From Notoacmeibacter sp. MSK16QG-6 (lineage in GTDB: Bacteria; Pseudomonadota; Alphaproteobacteria; Rhizobiales; Rhizobiaceae): a stretch of DNA of 64,000 nucleotides. Below the pieces are notes generated by a model. That model made no database searches. It was not told where the DNA came from and was given only the letters and a program-made list of their open reading frames with translations. The stretch lies in the NCBI RefSeq assembly GCF_024158145.1, contig NZ_JAMYXM010000002.1:310001-374000 (forward strand), read 5' to 3'. The position numbers were made by a program, and so were the translations under genes. Shown piece by piece: positions 55,804 to 63,249 of the stretch; within the stretch, counting starts at the first letter, position 1; each line of letters begins with the position of its first letter.

Positions 55804-56268
55804 ATGTTCTCGCGACTTTTCACACTGTTGCTGGTTTTCGCGCTCGGCACATTGTTCGGCTGGCTTATTCTGCCCGGCATGATCACCGAAAAAGAGGTCG
55901 TAGAGACACAGAACGAGATCGAATCGGATCAGGAAACGCTGGAAAGCCGTTTTGACGAATTGCAGGCCACCGTCCAATCGCTCGCAGAGCGCATCGGCGA
56001 AGGCGCGCGCGAACTTGGCGGCGATGCGGCTGACGCCATCCAGAATCTGCAGGGCGATGCGCAAGAGGCCGGCGCCGATGTTCGTGAAAGATCAGAGACC
56101 GTTACCGACAATGCCCGCGACGAGCTCGATCAATTCAAGTCCGAGATGAGCGAACGATTGGACGCGTTGGAGCGGGCCATCCGCTCCGAACCGGAACCCG
56201 CCGAAACGCCAGCCGAAACCGAACCGGCCAACGAACCTGCACCGCAAGAAACCGAAACGAACCAGTAA
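55804..56268 (+). CDS. Membrane-anchored coiled-coil protein
   Basis: 154 residues. One N-terminal membrane segment (about 5-25, LFTLLLVFALGTLFGWLILP), then a long acidic coiled coil (about 30-125) with AQNEI/LQATVQSLAERI-type heptads, and a Pro/Glu/Thr-rich disordered tail. GGAGG in the leader gives a strong ribosome binding site. No enzymatic domain. Possibly cotranscribed with the SpoIIAA-like gene; could be an envelope spacer or scaffold. Function unknown. Confidence 0.6.
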   Translation: MFSRLFTLLLVFALGTLFGWLILPGMITEKEVVETQNEIESDQETLESRFDELQATVQSLAERIGEGARELGGDAADAIQNLQGDAQEAGADVRERSETVTDNARDELDQFKSEMSERLDALERAIRSEPEPAETPAETEPANEPAPQETETNQ

Positions 56269-56286
56269 AGCGAAAGCCGGGCGGCC

Positions 56287-57414
56287 TTACTTGACGATAG
56301 TCAGCGTTTCGGCCGCCCTCGTTACGGCGGTGTAGAGCCAGCGTTCGCGATTGTCGCGAAAAGCGTAGCTTTCATCGAAGAGGACAACATTGTCCCACTG
56401 GCTGCCCTGTGCCTTGTGAACCGTCAGCGCATAGCCGTAATCGAAATCGTCATAGCGCCGCTTGAGTTGCCAGGCGATCTCCGTTTCGGGCTCTTCGAAC
56501 GCCGCCTTCAATAGTTTGATCTTGGCCAGGCCACGTTCGGCGTCCTCTTCCTCGGGACTGACGAGCAGATTAATGCCGGGCTTCACGGTTTCCCGGCTGG
56601 AAGAGACGACTGTCCAGAGCGAGCCGTTCAGAAGTCCCTTGGTGGGATCGTTTCTGAGGCAGACCAGCTTGTCGCCGGACTGCGGCGTCGCCCCCTCAAA
56701 ACCTTTCAGCTGCCGCAAACGACCATTATAGCGGCGGCGCGTGCGGTTCGTGCCGACCAGAACCTGATCGGCTGCAAGCACCATCTCCTGATCGACATCG
56801 GCTTTCGAGATAATCTGCGCGGTGCCGTAATCGCCATGCATCAGCGCCTTGCCTTCCCGCACATCCATGGCGAGCCGGATAATCGGATTGTCCGCAGCCT
56901 GCCGGTGAATCTCCGTCAGCAGGAAATCCGGCTCCGCGTCAGTAAAAAAGCCGCCCCCGGAAATTGGCGGCAATTGCCCCGGATCGCCGAGCACCAATAT
57001 TGGCGTGCCGAAACTCATGAGGTCGCGGCCCAGCTGCTCGTCGACCATCGAACACTCGTCGATGACGATCAGCTTGGCCTTCGCGACCGGGCTCTGCCGG
57101 TTGAGCGAGAAAGACGGCGAGATCGTTGTCTTGCCGGTTTCCTCATCCTCGACCGCCTCCTCGCCGCGCGGCCGGTAGATCAGCGAATGTATGGTTTTGG
57201 CGTTCTTTGCACCGCGATGACGCAGCACTTGCGCAGCCTTGCCGGTGAAAGCCGCGAATTGAACGTCGCCGTCGATCCCCTCGGCAAAATGCCGCGCCAA
57301 TGTCGTCTTGCCCGTCCCGGCGTAACCGAACAGGCGGAAGACCGGCCCTTTTCCATCCTTCAGCCAGTCGGCGACGGCCTTGAGAGCGGCATCCTGCTGC
57401 GGGGAAAAATCCAT
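56287..57414 (-). CDS. RecD/TraA-like ATP-dependent DNA helicase
   Basis: 375 residues, a compact form. AAA_30 domain with Walker A GYAGTGKTT at 30-38, LIVIDECSMVDEQLG (Walker B), LVLGDPGQLPPISGGGFF (motif III) and a UvrD_C_2 domain at the end with ALTVHKAQGSQWDNVVLFDE (motif V/VI) and YTAVTRAAETL. It unwinds DNA 5' to 3' in recombination or repair if like RecD2. Many alphaproteobacteria have this short stand-alone form. Confidence 0.9.
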   Translation of the reverse strand: MDFSPQQDAALKAVADWLKDGKGPVFRLFGYAGTGKTTLARHFAEGIDGDVQFAAFTGKAAQVLRHRGAKNAKTIHSLIYRPRGEEAVEDEETGKTTISPSFSLNRQSPVAKAKLIVIDECSMVDEQLGRDLMSFGTPILVLGDPGQLPPISGGGFFTDAEPDFLLTEIHRQAADNPIIRLAMDVREGKALMHGDYGTAQIISKADVDQEMVLAADQVLVGTNRTRRRYNGRLRQLKGFEGATPQSGDKLVCLRNDPTKGLLNGSLWTVVSSSRETVKPGINLLVSPEEEDAERGLAKIKLLKAAFEEPETEIAWQLKRRYDDFDYGYALTVHKAQGSQWDNVVLFDESYAFRDNRERWLYTAVTRAAETLTIVK

Positions 57415-57455
57415 GACATACGCCGTGCCAGATCAGATGATTCCCGGCAAGACGG

Positions 57456-57893
57456 TTAGTCGCGCCTGTCGGCGCTGTCCCCCGGTAGAGGCACCTTGGC
57501 GCCGTCGACCAGTCCGGCCAGTGTCTCGGTCGCCAGCGTCGAAAGAAACGACAAGCGGGCCTCGGCCAGCAGAGATTTCAGCCTGCACTCCGGCAGGAAA
57601 CAACAGCCGGGCTTTTGAAAGCACTCGACTATGGCGAAGTCCGGCTCGACCGCGCGAACCACGTCCGAGATAACGACCTCGCCGGCCGGCTGCGCCAGGC
57701 GGACGCCACCGCCTCGGCCCCTCACGGCCTCCAGATAGCCATGACGTATCAATGTCTGCGCCGTCTTCATGAGATGATTGCCAGAGACATCGAAGCGCTC
57801 GGCCATTGCGCTGACGGAAAGATGCTTTGGCTGCACCGCGGCGAGCGCCATCAGAATGCGCAGGGCATAGTCGGTCTGGACAGTCAGTCGCAT
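57456..57893 (-). CDS. nsrR: Rrf2-family Fe-S regulator, NsrR-like
   Basis: 145 residues. Winged HTH at 1-80 (MRLTVQTDYALRILMALA, VSAMAERFDVSGNHLMKTAQ, GYLEAVRGRGGGVRLAQPA). The cluster loop VECFQKPGCCFLPECRL holds four cysteines, three of which fit the NsrR [Fe-S] ligand spacing. NsrR senses nitric oxide through its cluster and represses NO-detoxification genes. It is divergent from a small membrane protein and a truncated hemoglobin, with a long inverted repeat between. Symbol given on motif and context; IscR-like alternatives are less likely. Confidence 0.82.
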   Translation of the reverse strand: MRLTVQTDYALRILMALAAVQPKHLSVSAMAERFDVSGNHLMKTAQTLIRHGYLEAVRGRGGGVRLAQPAGEVVISDVVRAVEPDFAIVECFQKPGCCFLPECRLKSLLAEARLSFLSTLATETLAGLVDGAKVPLPGDSADRRD

Positions 57894-57919
57894 AGGCCTG
57901 CTTTATTTAACGAAAGCGT

Positions 57920-57982
57920 AAAGTGGTATTTTGGATATTGATTTTTTGCCGGTGATGATACAGGTATTTGATATACCACTTT
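57920..57982. promoter_or_regulatory. Ten-base inverted repeat between nsrR and the hemoglobin operon
   Basis: AAAGTGGTAT (57920-57929) and ATACCACTTT (57973-57982) are exact inverse copies, 43 bases apart. Each is followed inward by an AT-rich partial second half (TTTGGATATTG; AGGTATTTGAT), as expected for two Rrf2-type operators of imperfect dyad form, one near each divergent gene. NsrR is the likely ligand. Confidence 0.65.
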
Positions 57983-57997
57983 TCAGGATCGCCAGCC

Positions 57998-58162
57998 ATG
58001 CGTCACATCGTTAATCTGTTTCTTCTGCCCGGAGATTTTGTCAGGCGGCGGCTCGGTATCTCTGTTGAAGAAGACGGTGGCATCATCCGATCCTTCATCA
58101 ATATGTGCGTCTGGGGCGTTCTGCTGACTGTTCTCGTGCTCAATCTTCAAGGCTGGCTATAG
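57998..58162 (+). CDS. 54-residue single-pass membrane protein in NO module
   Basis: ATG 57998 with AGGA nine bases upstream; a longer in-frame start at 57968 lies inside the operator. MRHIVNLFLLPGDFVRRRLG is an amphipathic N-terminus, and residues about 32-52 (SFINMCVWGVLLTVLVLNLQ) form a membrane helix. No known domain. It lies nine bases before the truncated hemoglobin gene and under the same presumed NsrR operators, so it may anchor the hemoglobin or supply electrons to it. Confidence 0.7.
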   Translation: MRHIVNLFLLPGDFVRRRLGISVEEDGGIIRSFINMCVWGVLLTVLVLNLQGWL

Positions 58163-58171
58163 GAGCGACGA

Positions 58172-58651
58172 GTGAGGAGAACTATCGAAGGTCCGGATGA
58201 TCTCACGGTTCGGTCCGCGAGCCGCTCGCCGGTGCCCGCCGCGCCTGGCATTCAGGCCGCTGACATTTCGCTGATGGTGGACCGGTTCTACGATGCCATT
58301 CGACGCGACGAGCGGCTCGGCCCGCTCTTCGATGGCGTCATCGAGGATCGCTGGCCGGCGCACCTAAACCGTATGAAGGCTTTTTGGCGGTCGGTATTGC
58401 TGCGGACAGGCGAATATCATGGCCGCCCCGTGCCAGCGCATAATGGCATTGCCGATCTGAGGTCCAGCGATTTCGAGCGATGGATTGCGCTGTTCGACGC
58501 GACGACAAACGAGATTTTCGAACCGCAGGCCGCTATTGTTATCCAATCGGCCGCCCGGCGCGTCGGGTCGAGCCTCTGGCTTGCCCGCTTTGGCTCACCC
58601 TTCAATTCGCCGCCCGAAGCGCTCCAGGGCGGCGGCGCGTATCGTGGCTGA
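58172..58651 (+). CDS. Group III truncated hemoglobin
   Basis: 159 residues from GTG 58172, with AGGAG six bases upstream. Globin features: ADISLMVDRFYDAIRRDERLGPLF, a LNRMKAFWRSVLLRTGEYHG block with the FW and TG.Y.GRP residues diagnostic of group III, and PAHNGIADLRSSDFERWIALF with the histidine in the heme region. N-terminus of about 28 residues precedes the globin fold. Probably binds NO or O2; the divergent NsrR-like regulator supports nitrosative stress response. Confidence 0.88.
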   Translation: MRRTIEGPDDLTVRSASRSPVPAAPGIQAADISLMVDRFYDAIRRDERLGPLFDGVIEDRWPAHLNRMKAFWRSVLLRTGEYHGRPVPAHNGIADLRSSDFERWIALFDATTNEIFEPQAAIVIQSAARRVGSSLWLARFGSPFNSPPEALQGGGAYRG

Positions 58652-58661
58652 TCGCTTCGCT

Positions 58662-60410
58662 TTATGCGGTTTCGTCTGCTGCGTCGCGCGCCTGCAATTG
58701 CGGCATCTCGGCGTATGCCGAAACCTTTCGACGCAGCGTCTCGGTTTCCAAAACCTCGACGCCGTCCTGTGATTTCAGCCAGCCGCCGACCGCATGAGGG
58801 AGGCTGAATTCTTCGTCGGCTTCGGCCAGCGCCTCGTCCAGTTGCTGAAGCACCTCGACATCGGAGCCTGCTGCCGGATCGGCGGAAAGCGCCTCGGCAA
58901 GATCACTGTCCTGGGCGAGCAGAGCCTGCAACGCTTCGACCAAACGCAAATGACTTTCGGCCTCGATAGCCTCAAGACCGCGAACCAACGCCTCCCAGAT
59001 TTCCGGGCGGTCCATGGCCAGATGCGCGAAGCGGGCGAGTCCTCCCTCAGCAGCATTGCGCCAGAAGAAGTCGACGCTCCACCCCATGAAAGCCGGCTGG
59101 GACAATTCCTCTGATGTCACATAGGCGTCGAACAGCAGAAAGTCGCAGATCTGAGCGTTCAATTCATGCGCCGCAGTGTCATCCTCCTGCTCCATCACTT
59201 CGTCACTCAACATGAGCGGAATGGAGAGCGTCTCTGAAGCGTTTTGTGTCCCTTCGTCTACTGCATCGGTCGATTGAATTTCGCCGGGCTCAACAGTCTG
59301 CAAAGGCTCAAGAGTGGTCGCCTCTTCCTGTGTGATCGGCTCTCCGTGATCTTCTGACTTTTGACGCGGAGCCTCATCGTCCTGTTCGCCTTGATTTTCG
59401 AAGCCGCCAGTCACCATCTCTTCCAAGCGACGGAGGCGCTCCTGATGCTCGTCCGGCGTCATGGTAGCGATCTGGTCGCCAAGACTTACCTTTTCGCTAT
59501 AAGCGTGGTGCGGTTCCGCTTCACTTTTCTGATCGGCGTCCCTAGCCTCATCTGTAGCGAAATCATCATCGGCTTCCTCGCCGAGCATCTCGTCCGCTTC
59601 CTCGACAATATCTTCAACGTCCGGGACCATCGAAGGCGCCTTCACCTCATCGGTCGTCGCACCGGCGTCCTCTGACGCCACAGGCTCATCCACTCCATGG
59701 CCGGCCGGAGAATCCGCCTGGACTTCGATCTGTTCGTTTTCAGCCATCTGCGCGAAATGGGCGGTGTCAGCCGGCTCATTCTCGGACTGAAGGATAGAAG
59801 CGTCATACTCAGTCACAGCCGCTTCAGGGCTTTCGACGTCCGTTGAAGCAGAAACTGCCTCATCACCCGATGATTTGACCAGCACTTCATCTTCTACGAC
59901 GGCGGCTTCATCGGCCATGGCCGAGCCGGCATCTTCCGGTTCGTCCAGTCGCTTGGTTACCGGCGTCTGCTCTGGACGCGCCTGTCCATTCAGGAATGCC
60001 TGAATATCCGCATTCGAGCGACGCAACGTTTCCAGATGGCCTTGAATATCGCGTCCTATATCGCGAAATGTCGGCCCCTTGGCGGAAGCTGAACCGGGTC
60101 GGATCGGGTTAGTGCCGCGCGAAGCAGAAATCGCCTGCGAAACGGCGTGAACCGCGCCTTCCGCTTCCTCCACCCGGGCGACATCGTCGCTATCTGTCGA
60201 GACTTCGTGCTTCGGGTCACCGAGAGCCTCGCTCGCGGCAGACGCAACAAGGCGCTTCAACGCGCTCCGGTTATCGCTTGGCTGATCGGATTTGCCCGCG
60301 CTGTCATCCTTGAAGAATCCTTTGAGGCGCGCACCAACCTCGTCTCGGGACACCTGCGTATTGGCAGACTCGTCTGTCTTCTTCTTTTTTCTCAGCAGAC
60401 CATTCAGCAT
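58662..60410 (-). CDS. Large acidic protein with disordered region, function unknown
   Basis: 582 residues from ATG 60410 (a TTG at 60431 is also in frame). Basic N-terminus (NGLLRKKKKTDES), then about 400 residues rich in Glu, Asp, Ala, Ser with no hydrophobic core, probably disordered. The last 160 residues are ordered: AQICDFLLFDAYVTSEELSQ, FMGWSVDFFWRNAAEGGLAR and LRLVEALQALLAQDSDLAEA look helical and vaguely like the DMP19/DUF4375 fold. No signal peptide. Ten bases from the convergent hemoglobin gene. Function not assignable. Confidence 0.65.
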   Translation of the reverse strand: MLNGLLRKKKKTDESANTQVSRDEVGARLKGFFKDDSAGKSDQPSDNRSALKRLVASAASEALGDPKHEVSTDSDDVARVEEAEGAVHAVSQAISASRGTNPIRPGSASAKGPTFRDIGRDIQGHLETLRRSNADIQAFLNGQARPEQTPVTKRLDEPEDAGSAMADEAAVVEDEVLVKSSGDEAVSASTDVESPEAAVTEYDASILQSENEPADTAHFAQMAENEQIEVQADSPAGHGVDEPVASEDAGATTDEVKAPSMVPDVEDIVEEADEMLGEEADDDFATDEARDADQKSEAEPHHAYSEKVSLGDQIATMTPDEHQERLRRLEEMVTGGFENQGEQDDEAPRQKSEDHGEPITQEEATTLEPLQTVEPGEIQSTDAVDEGTQNASETLSIPLMLSDEVMEQEDDTAAHELNAQICDFLLFDAYVTSEELSQPAFMGWSVDFFWRNAAEGGLARFAHLAMDRPEIWEALVRGLEAIEAESHLRLVEALQALLAQDSDLAEALSADPAAGSDVEVLQQLDEALAEADEEFSLPHAVGGWLKSQDGVEVLETETLRRKVSAYAEMPQLQARDAADETA

Positions 60411-60534
60411 GACAAACCCTGACGCGGACAATGAACTGTCGCGGAGTCTGGGGGCGTATGGTCAACATCCTGCTAATAGACCGGAGACCGCCACGTGAAG
60501 AAATGCTTATGGTAAATGGCCGGTTAAACCCGGC

Positions 60535-61113
60535 TCATTCGAGCATTCCCTCCGCGCCGCGAGACAGCGCGACCACACCGGTCCGGCAAACCTCGATCAG
60601 GCCAAGCGGCGCCATGATCGCGATGAACTGCTCGATCTTCGAAACACGCCCGGTGATCTCGAATATGAAATGCTCCGTATTGGCGTCGATCACCGTGCCG
60701 CGGAAAGCTTCGCAAAGCCGTAGCGCTTCGACCCGCTTTTCGCCCGTCCCGGCAACCTTTACCAAAGCCAGCTCGCGTTCGATCGGCTTATCATGCCCTT
60801 TAGAAAGGGCCGTCAGGTTAAGATCGACCACGCGATGAACGGGGACGATCCGCTCAAGCTGGTGGCGGATCTGTTCCAGGACGTGAGGCGGCCCGCTCGT
60901 CACGATTGTTATGCGCGACAAGTGCTTCTCATGCTCGGTCTCAGAAACCGTAAGGCTCTCGATATTGTAGCCTCGGCCGGAGAACAGGCCGATCACCCGC
61001 GCAAGGACGCCCGGTTCGTTATCGACCAAGACGGAGAGTGTCCGCCGTTCTGCACTCTCGGTTTCCTTGGTAATGAAATAGGCCGAGGCGGGCGGCTGCA
61101 ATTTGACGTTCAT
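60535..61113 (-). CDS. ilvH: Acetolactate synthase small (regulatory) subunit
   Basis: 192 residues. N-terminal ACT domain: RRTLSVLVDNEPGVLARVIG, GRGYNIESLTVSETEHEKHL with the valine-binding region, then the C-terminal domain with ELALVKVAGTGEKRVEALRL and FRGTVIDANTEHFIFEITG. It confers feedback inhibition by valine on IlvI. It starts 14 bases after the ilvI stop, so the two form one operon controlled by the upstream attenuator. Confidence 0.95.
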   Translation of the reverse strand: MNVKLQPPASAYFITKETESAERRTLSVLVDNEPGVLARVIGLFSGRGYNIESLTVSETEHEKHLSRITIVTSGPPHVLEQIRHQLERIVPVHRVVDLNLTALSKGHDKPIERELALVKVAGTGEKRVEALRLCEAFRGTVIDANTEHFIFEITGRVSKIEQFIAIMAPLGLIEVCRTGVVALSRGAEGMLE

Positions 61114-61127
61114 TGGTATTCTCCGTC

Positions 61128-62921
61128 TCAGACCAGTTGCGCGCCTTCGCGATCGATCGCTTTCGAAACCGCATCATCGCTTGCTTCATCGGGCAGAAGC
61201 ATTTCGTTGTGGGCTTTACCGGACGGGATCATCGGGAAGCAATTGGCCAGATTCGCCACCTCGCAATCGAAGATGACCGGTCCGGGCGTCTCGATCATCT
61301 GCGTGATCGCATCGTCCAGATCGTCGGGCTTGGCGCAGTGAATACCAGTCGCGCCGAAGGCTTCGGCCATCTTCACGAAATCAGGCAGCGCTTCGGAATA
61401 CGAGTGCGACAGGCGGTTGCCATGCAGCAATTGCTGCCACTGGCGGACCATGCCCATATAGTGATTGTTCAGGATGAAGATTTTCACCGGCAGATCGTAT
61501 TGAATAGCGGTCGAAATTTCCTGCATTGTCATCTGCACCGACGCATCGCCGGCAATATCGACGACCAGCGCATCGGGGTGCGCGGCTGCTACGCCGACAG
61601 CGGCTGGAAGACCGTACCCCATCGTTCCGAGGCCGCCAGACGTCATCCAGCGGTTCGGTTCCTCGAAACCGTAGAACTGGGCGGCCCACATCTGGTGTTG
61701 CCCGACTTCCGTGGTGATGAAGGTCTTTCGGTCCTTGGTAAGTTCGTAAAGCCGCTGAATGGCGTATTGCGGCATGATGACATCGTCATTGGGCGTGTAG
61801 GCCAGGCAATTGCGCGCTTTCCAGCTGTCGATCTGCTCCAGCCATGGCTTCAGCCGGCTCTTGTCGGCGGAACCGGCGCGCCACAGCCGCACCATGTCCT
61901 CCAGCACATGACCGCAATCTCCGATAATCGGCACATCCACATGAACGATCTTGTTGATCGAAGACGGGTCGATATCAACGTGAATCTTCCGGCTGTGAGG
62001 AGAGAACGCATCGAGCCGACCGGTGATGCGGTCATCGAAACGAGCACCCACACACAGCATCACGTCGCAATCGTGCATAGCCATATTGGCTTCATAAGTG
62101 CCGTGCATCCCAAGCATGCCGAGCCACCGCTCGCCGGATGCCGGATAAGCCCCTAATCCCATCAGGGTCGAGGTGATCGGAAAATCGGTGATCTGCACGA
62201 ATTCGCGCAGCAGATGCGATGCCTCCAAACCGGAGTTGATGACCCCGCCGCCAGAATAGATGACCGGTTTCTTTGCATTGCGCAGCAGCTCAATCGCTTC
62301 GCGAACCGTATCGGCCCGGCTGCGGGTGGCTGGCTGATAGCTCGTCCGCCGTCTTGCCGCGCTCGGCGGGATATAGGTGCCCGTCGCGAACTGAATGTCT
62401 TTCGGGATGTCGACGAGAACCGGCCCCGGACGCCCCGTGGTCGCGATACGGAAAGCCTCATGCATGACTTCCGACAATTCGTCGACATGGCGCACCAGCC
62501 AATTGTGCTTTGTGCAGGGCCGCGTGACACCCACCGTATCGCATTCCTGAAAAGCGTCGGAACCGATCACGGAAGTCGGAACCTGGCCAGCAATACAGAC
62601 AAGCGGAATGGAGTCCATGAGCGCGTCTTGCAGTGGCGTCACTGCATTGGTGGCGCCGGGCCCGGAGGTAACCAGCATGACGCCGCAGCGACCCGTCGAC
62701 CGAGCGTAGCCTTCAGCCATATGGCCTGCGCCCTGCTCATGTCGAACCAGAATGTGGCGAACCGTCTCCTGCTGGAAAATCTCGTCGTAAATCGGCAGAA
62801 CCGCTCCGCCCGGATAACCGAAAATATCCGTGACGCCATTATCGATCAGCGCCTGCACCACCATTTCCGCGCCCGTCATCTGCCGCGCACCAGCTTCGCG
62901 TCTTCCGTTCTTCTCGGCCAT
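61128..62921 (-). CDS. ilvI: Acetolactate synthase large subunit, biosynthetic
   Basis: 597 residues. ThDP enzyme: GAEMVVQALIDNGVTDIFGY, the catalytic glutamate in RHEQGAGHMAEGYARSTG, TSGPGATNAVTPLQDALMDS, and the C-terminal ThDP site GDASVQMTMQEISTAIQYDL with LNNHYMGMVRQWQ. FAD-binding AHU-type features are present in the central domain. It makes acetolactate and acetohydroxybutyrate, the first step of branched-chain amino acid synthesis; its product feeds IlvC. Controlled by a leader-peptide attenuator just upstream. Confidence 0.95.
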   Translation of the reverse strand: MAEKNGRREAGARQMTGAEMVVQALIDNGVTDIFGYPGGAVLPIYDEIFQQETVRHILVRHEQGAGHMAEGYARSTGRCGVMLVTSGPGATNAVTPLQDALMDSIPLVCIAGQVPTSVIGSDAFQECDTVGVTRPCTKHNWLVRHVDELSEVMHEAFRIATTGRPGPVLVDIPKDIQFATGTYIPPSAARRRTSYQPATRSRADTVREAIELLRNAKKPVIYSGGGVINSGLEASHLLREFVQITDFPITSTLMGLGAYPASGERWLGMLGMHGTYEANMAMHDCDVMLCVGARFDDRITGRLDAFSPHSRKIHVDIDPSSINKIVHVDVPIIGDCGHVLEDMVRLWRAGSADKSRLKPWLEQIDSWKARNCLAYTPNDDVIMPQYAIQRLYELTKDRKTFITTEVGQHQMWAAQFYGFEEPNRWMTSGGLGTMGYGLPAAVGVAAAHPDALVVDIAGDASVQMTMQEISTAIQYDLPVKIFILNNHYMGMVRQWQQLLHGNRLSHSYSEALPDFVKMAEAFGATGIHCAKPDDLDDAITQMIETPGPVIFDCEVANLANCFPMIPSGKAHNEMLLPDEASDDAVSKAIDREGAQLV

Positions 62922-62984
62922 CGTCCTGTCGTCCTGTCTACCCGCCCGATCTGGCGGTTTGTCTCAATTCGTGTCGTCAAGGCA

Positions 62985-63007
62985 ATAAAAAAGGCCCTTC
63001 CGGGCCT
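62985..63007 (-). terminator. Attenuator terminator upstream of ilvI
   Basis: AGGCCC (62992-62997) and GGGCCT (63002-63007) form a perfect six-base stem with loop GGAA. On the minus strand it is followed by TTTTTATT. It lies between the leader peptide and ilvI, at the position of a transcription attenuator. Confidence 0.9.
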
Positions 63008-63015
63008 GGTTTTCC

Positions 63016-63063
63016 GCGCATGGGTGGCAATTGCCGGGCGGCTACGCCACCCTGCCCATGCGC
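63016..63063 (-). promoter_or_regulatory. Leader hairpin overlapping the leader peptide's end
   Basis: GCGCATGGG (63016-63024) pairs with CCCATGCGC (63055-63063), and GGTGGC (63023-63028) with GCCACC (63046-63051) can extend or compete. The upstream arm lies within the last codons of the leader peptide, so a stalled or moving ribosome decides whether it forms, as in classical 1:2 attenuator hairpins. Confidence 0.7.
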
Positions 63064-63095
63064 GATCCTACGAGTACGATGCGAATACAAGTCAT
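63042..63095 (-). CDS. ilvIH leader peptide, 17 residues
   Basis: ATG 63095 to TAG 63042 encodes MTCIRIVLVGSRMGRVA. Residues 4-9 (I-R-I-V-L-V) carry five branched-chain codons out of six, and another valine codon lies near the stop. This is the signature of an attenuator leader sensing isoleucine, valine and leucine tRNA charging. The ribosome binding site is weak (GCGGTCC upstream). Hairpin and terminator follow directly, then ilvI. Confidence 0.85.
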   Translation of the reverse strand: MTCIRIVLVGSRMGRVA

Positions 63096-63249
63096 GGACC
63101 GCATGAAGCATGCGCCGTCCGCTTCGTCAAGACAGATGGACCGTTCAGGACGAAGCGCAAAAAGAGGACGGCCGTTAACAGGATATTGGCATCGCCATTT
63201 CTATACTTCCCAGTCCCGGCGACACACCGTCGCACCAATTGGAAGCAAG

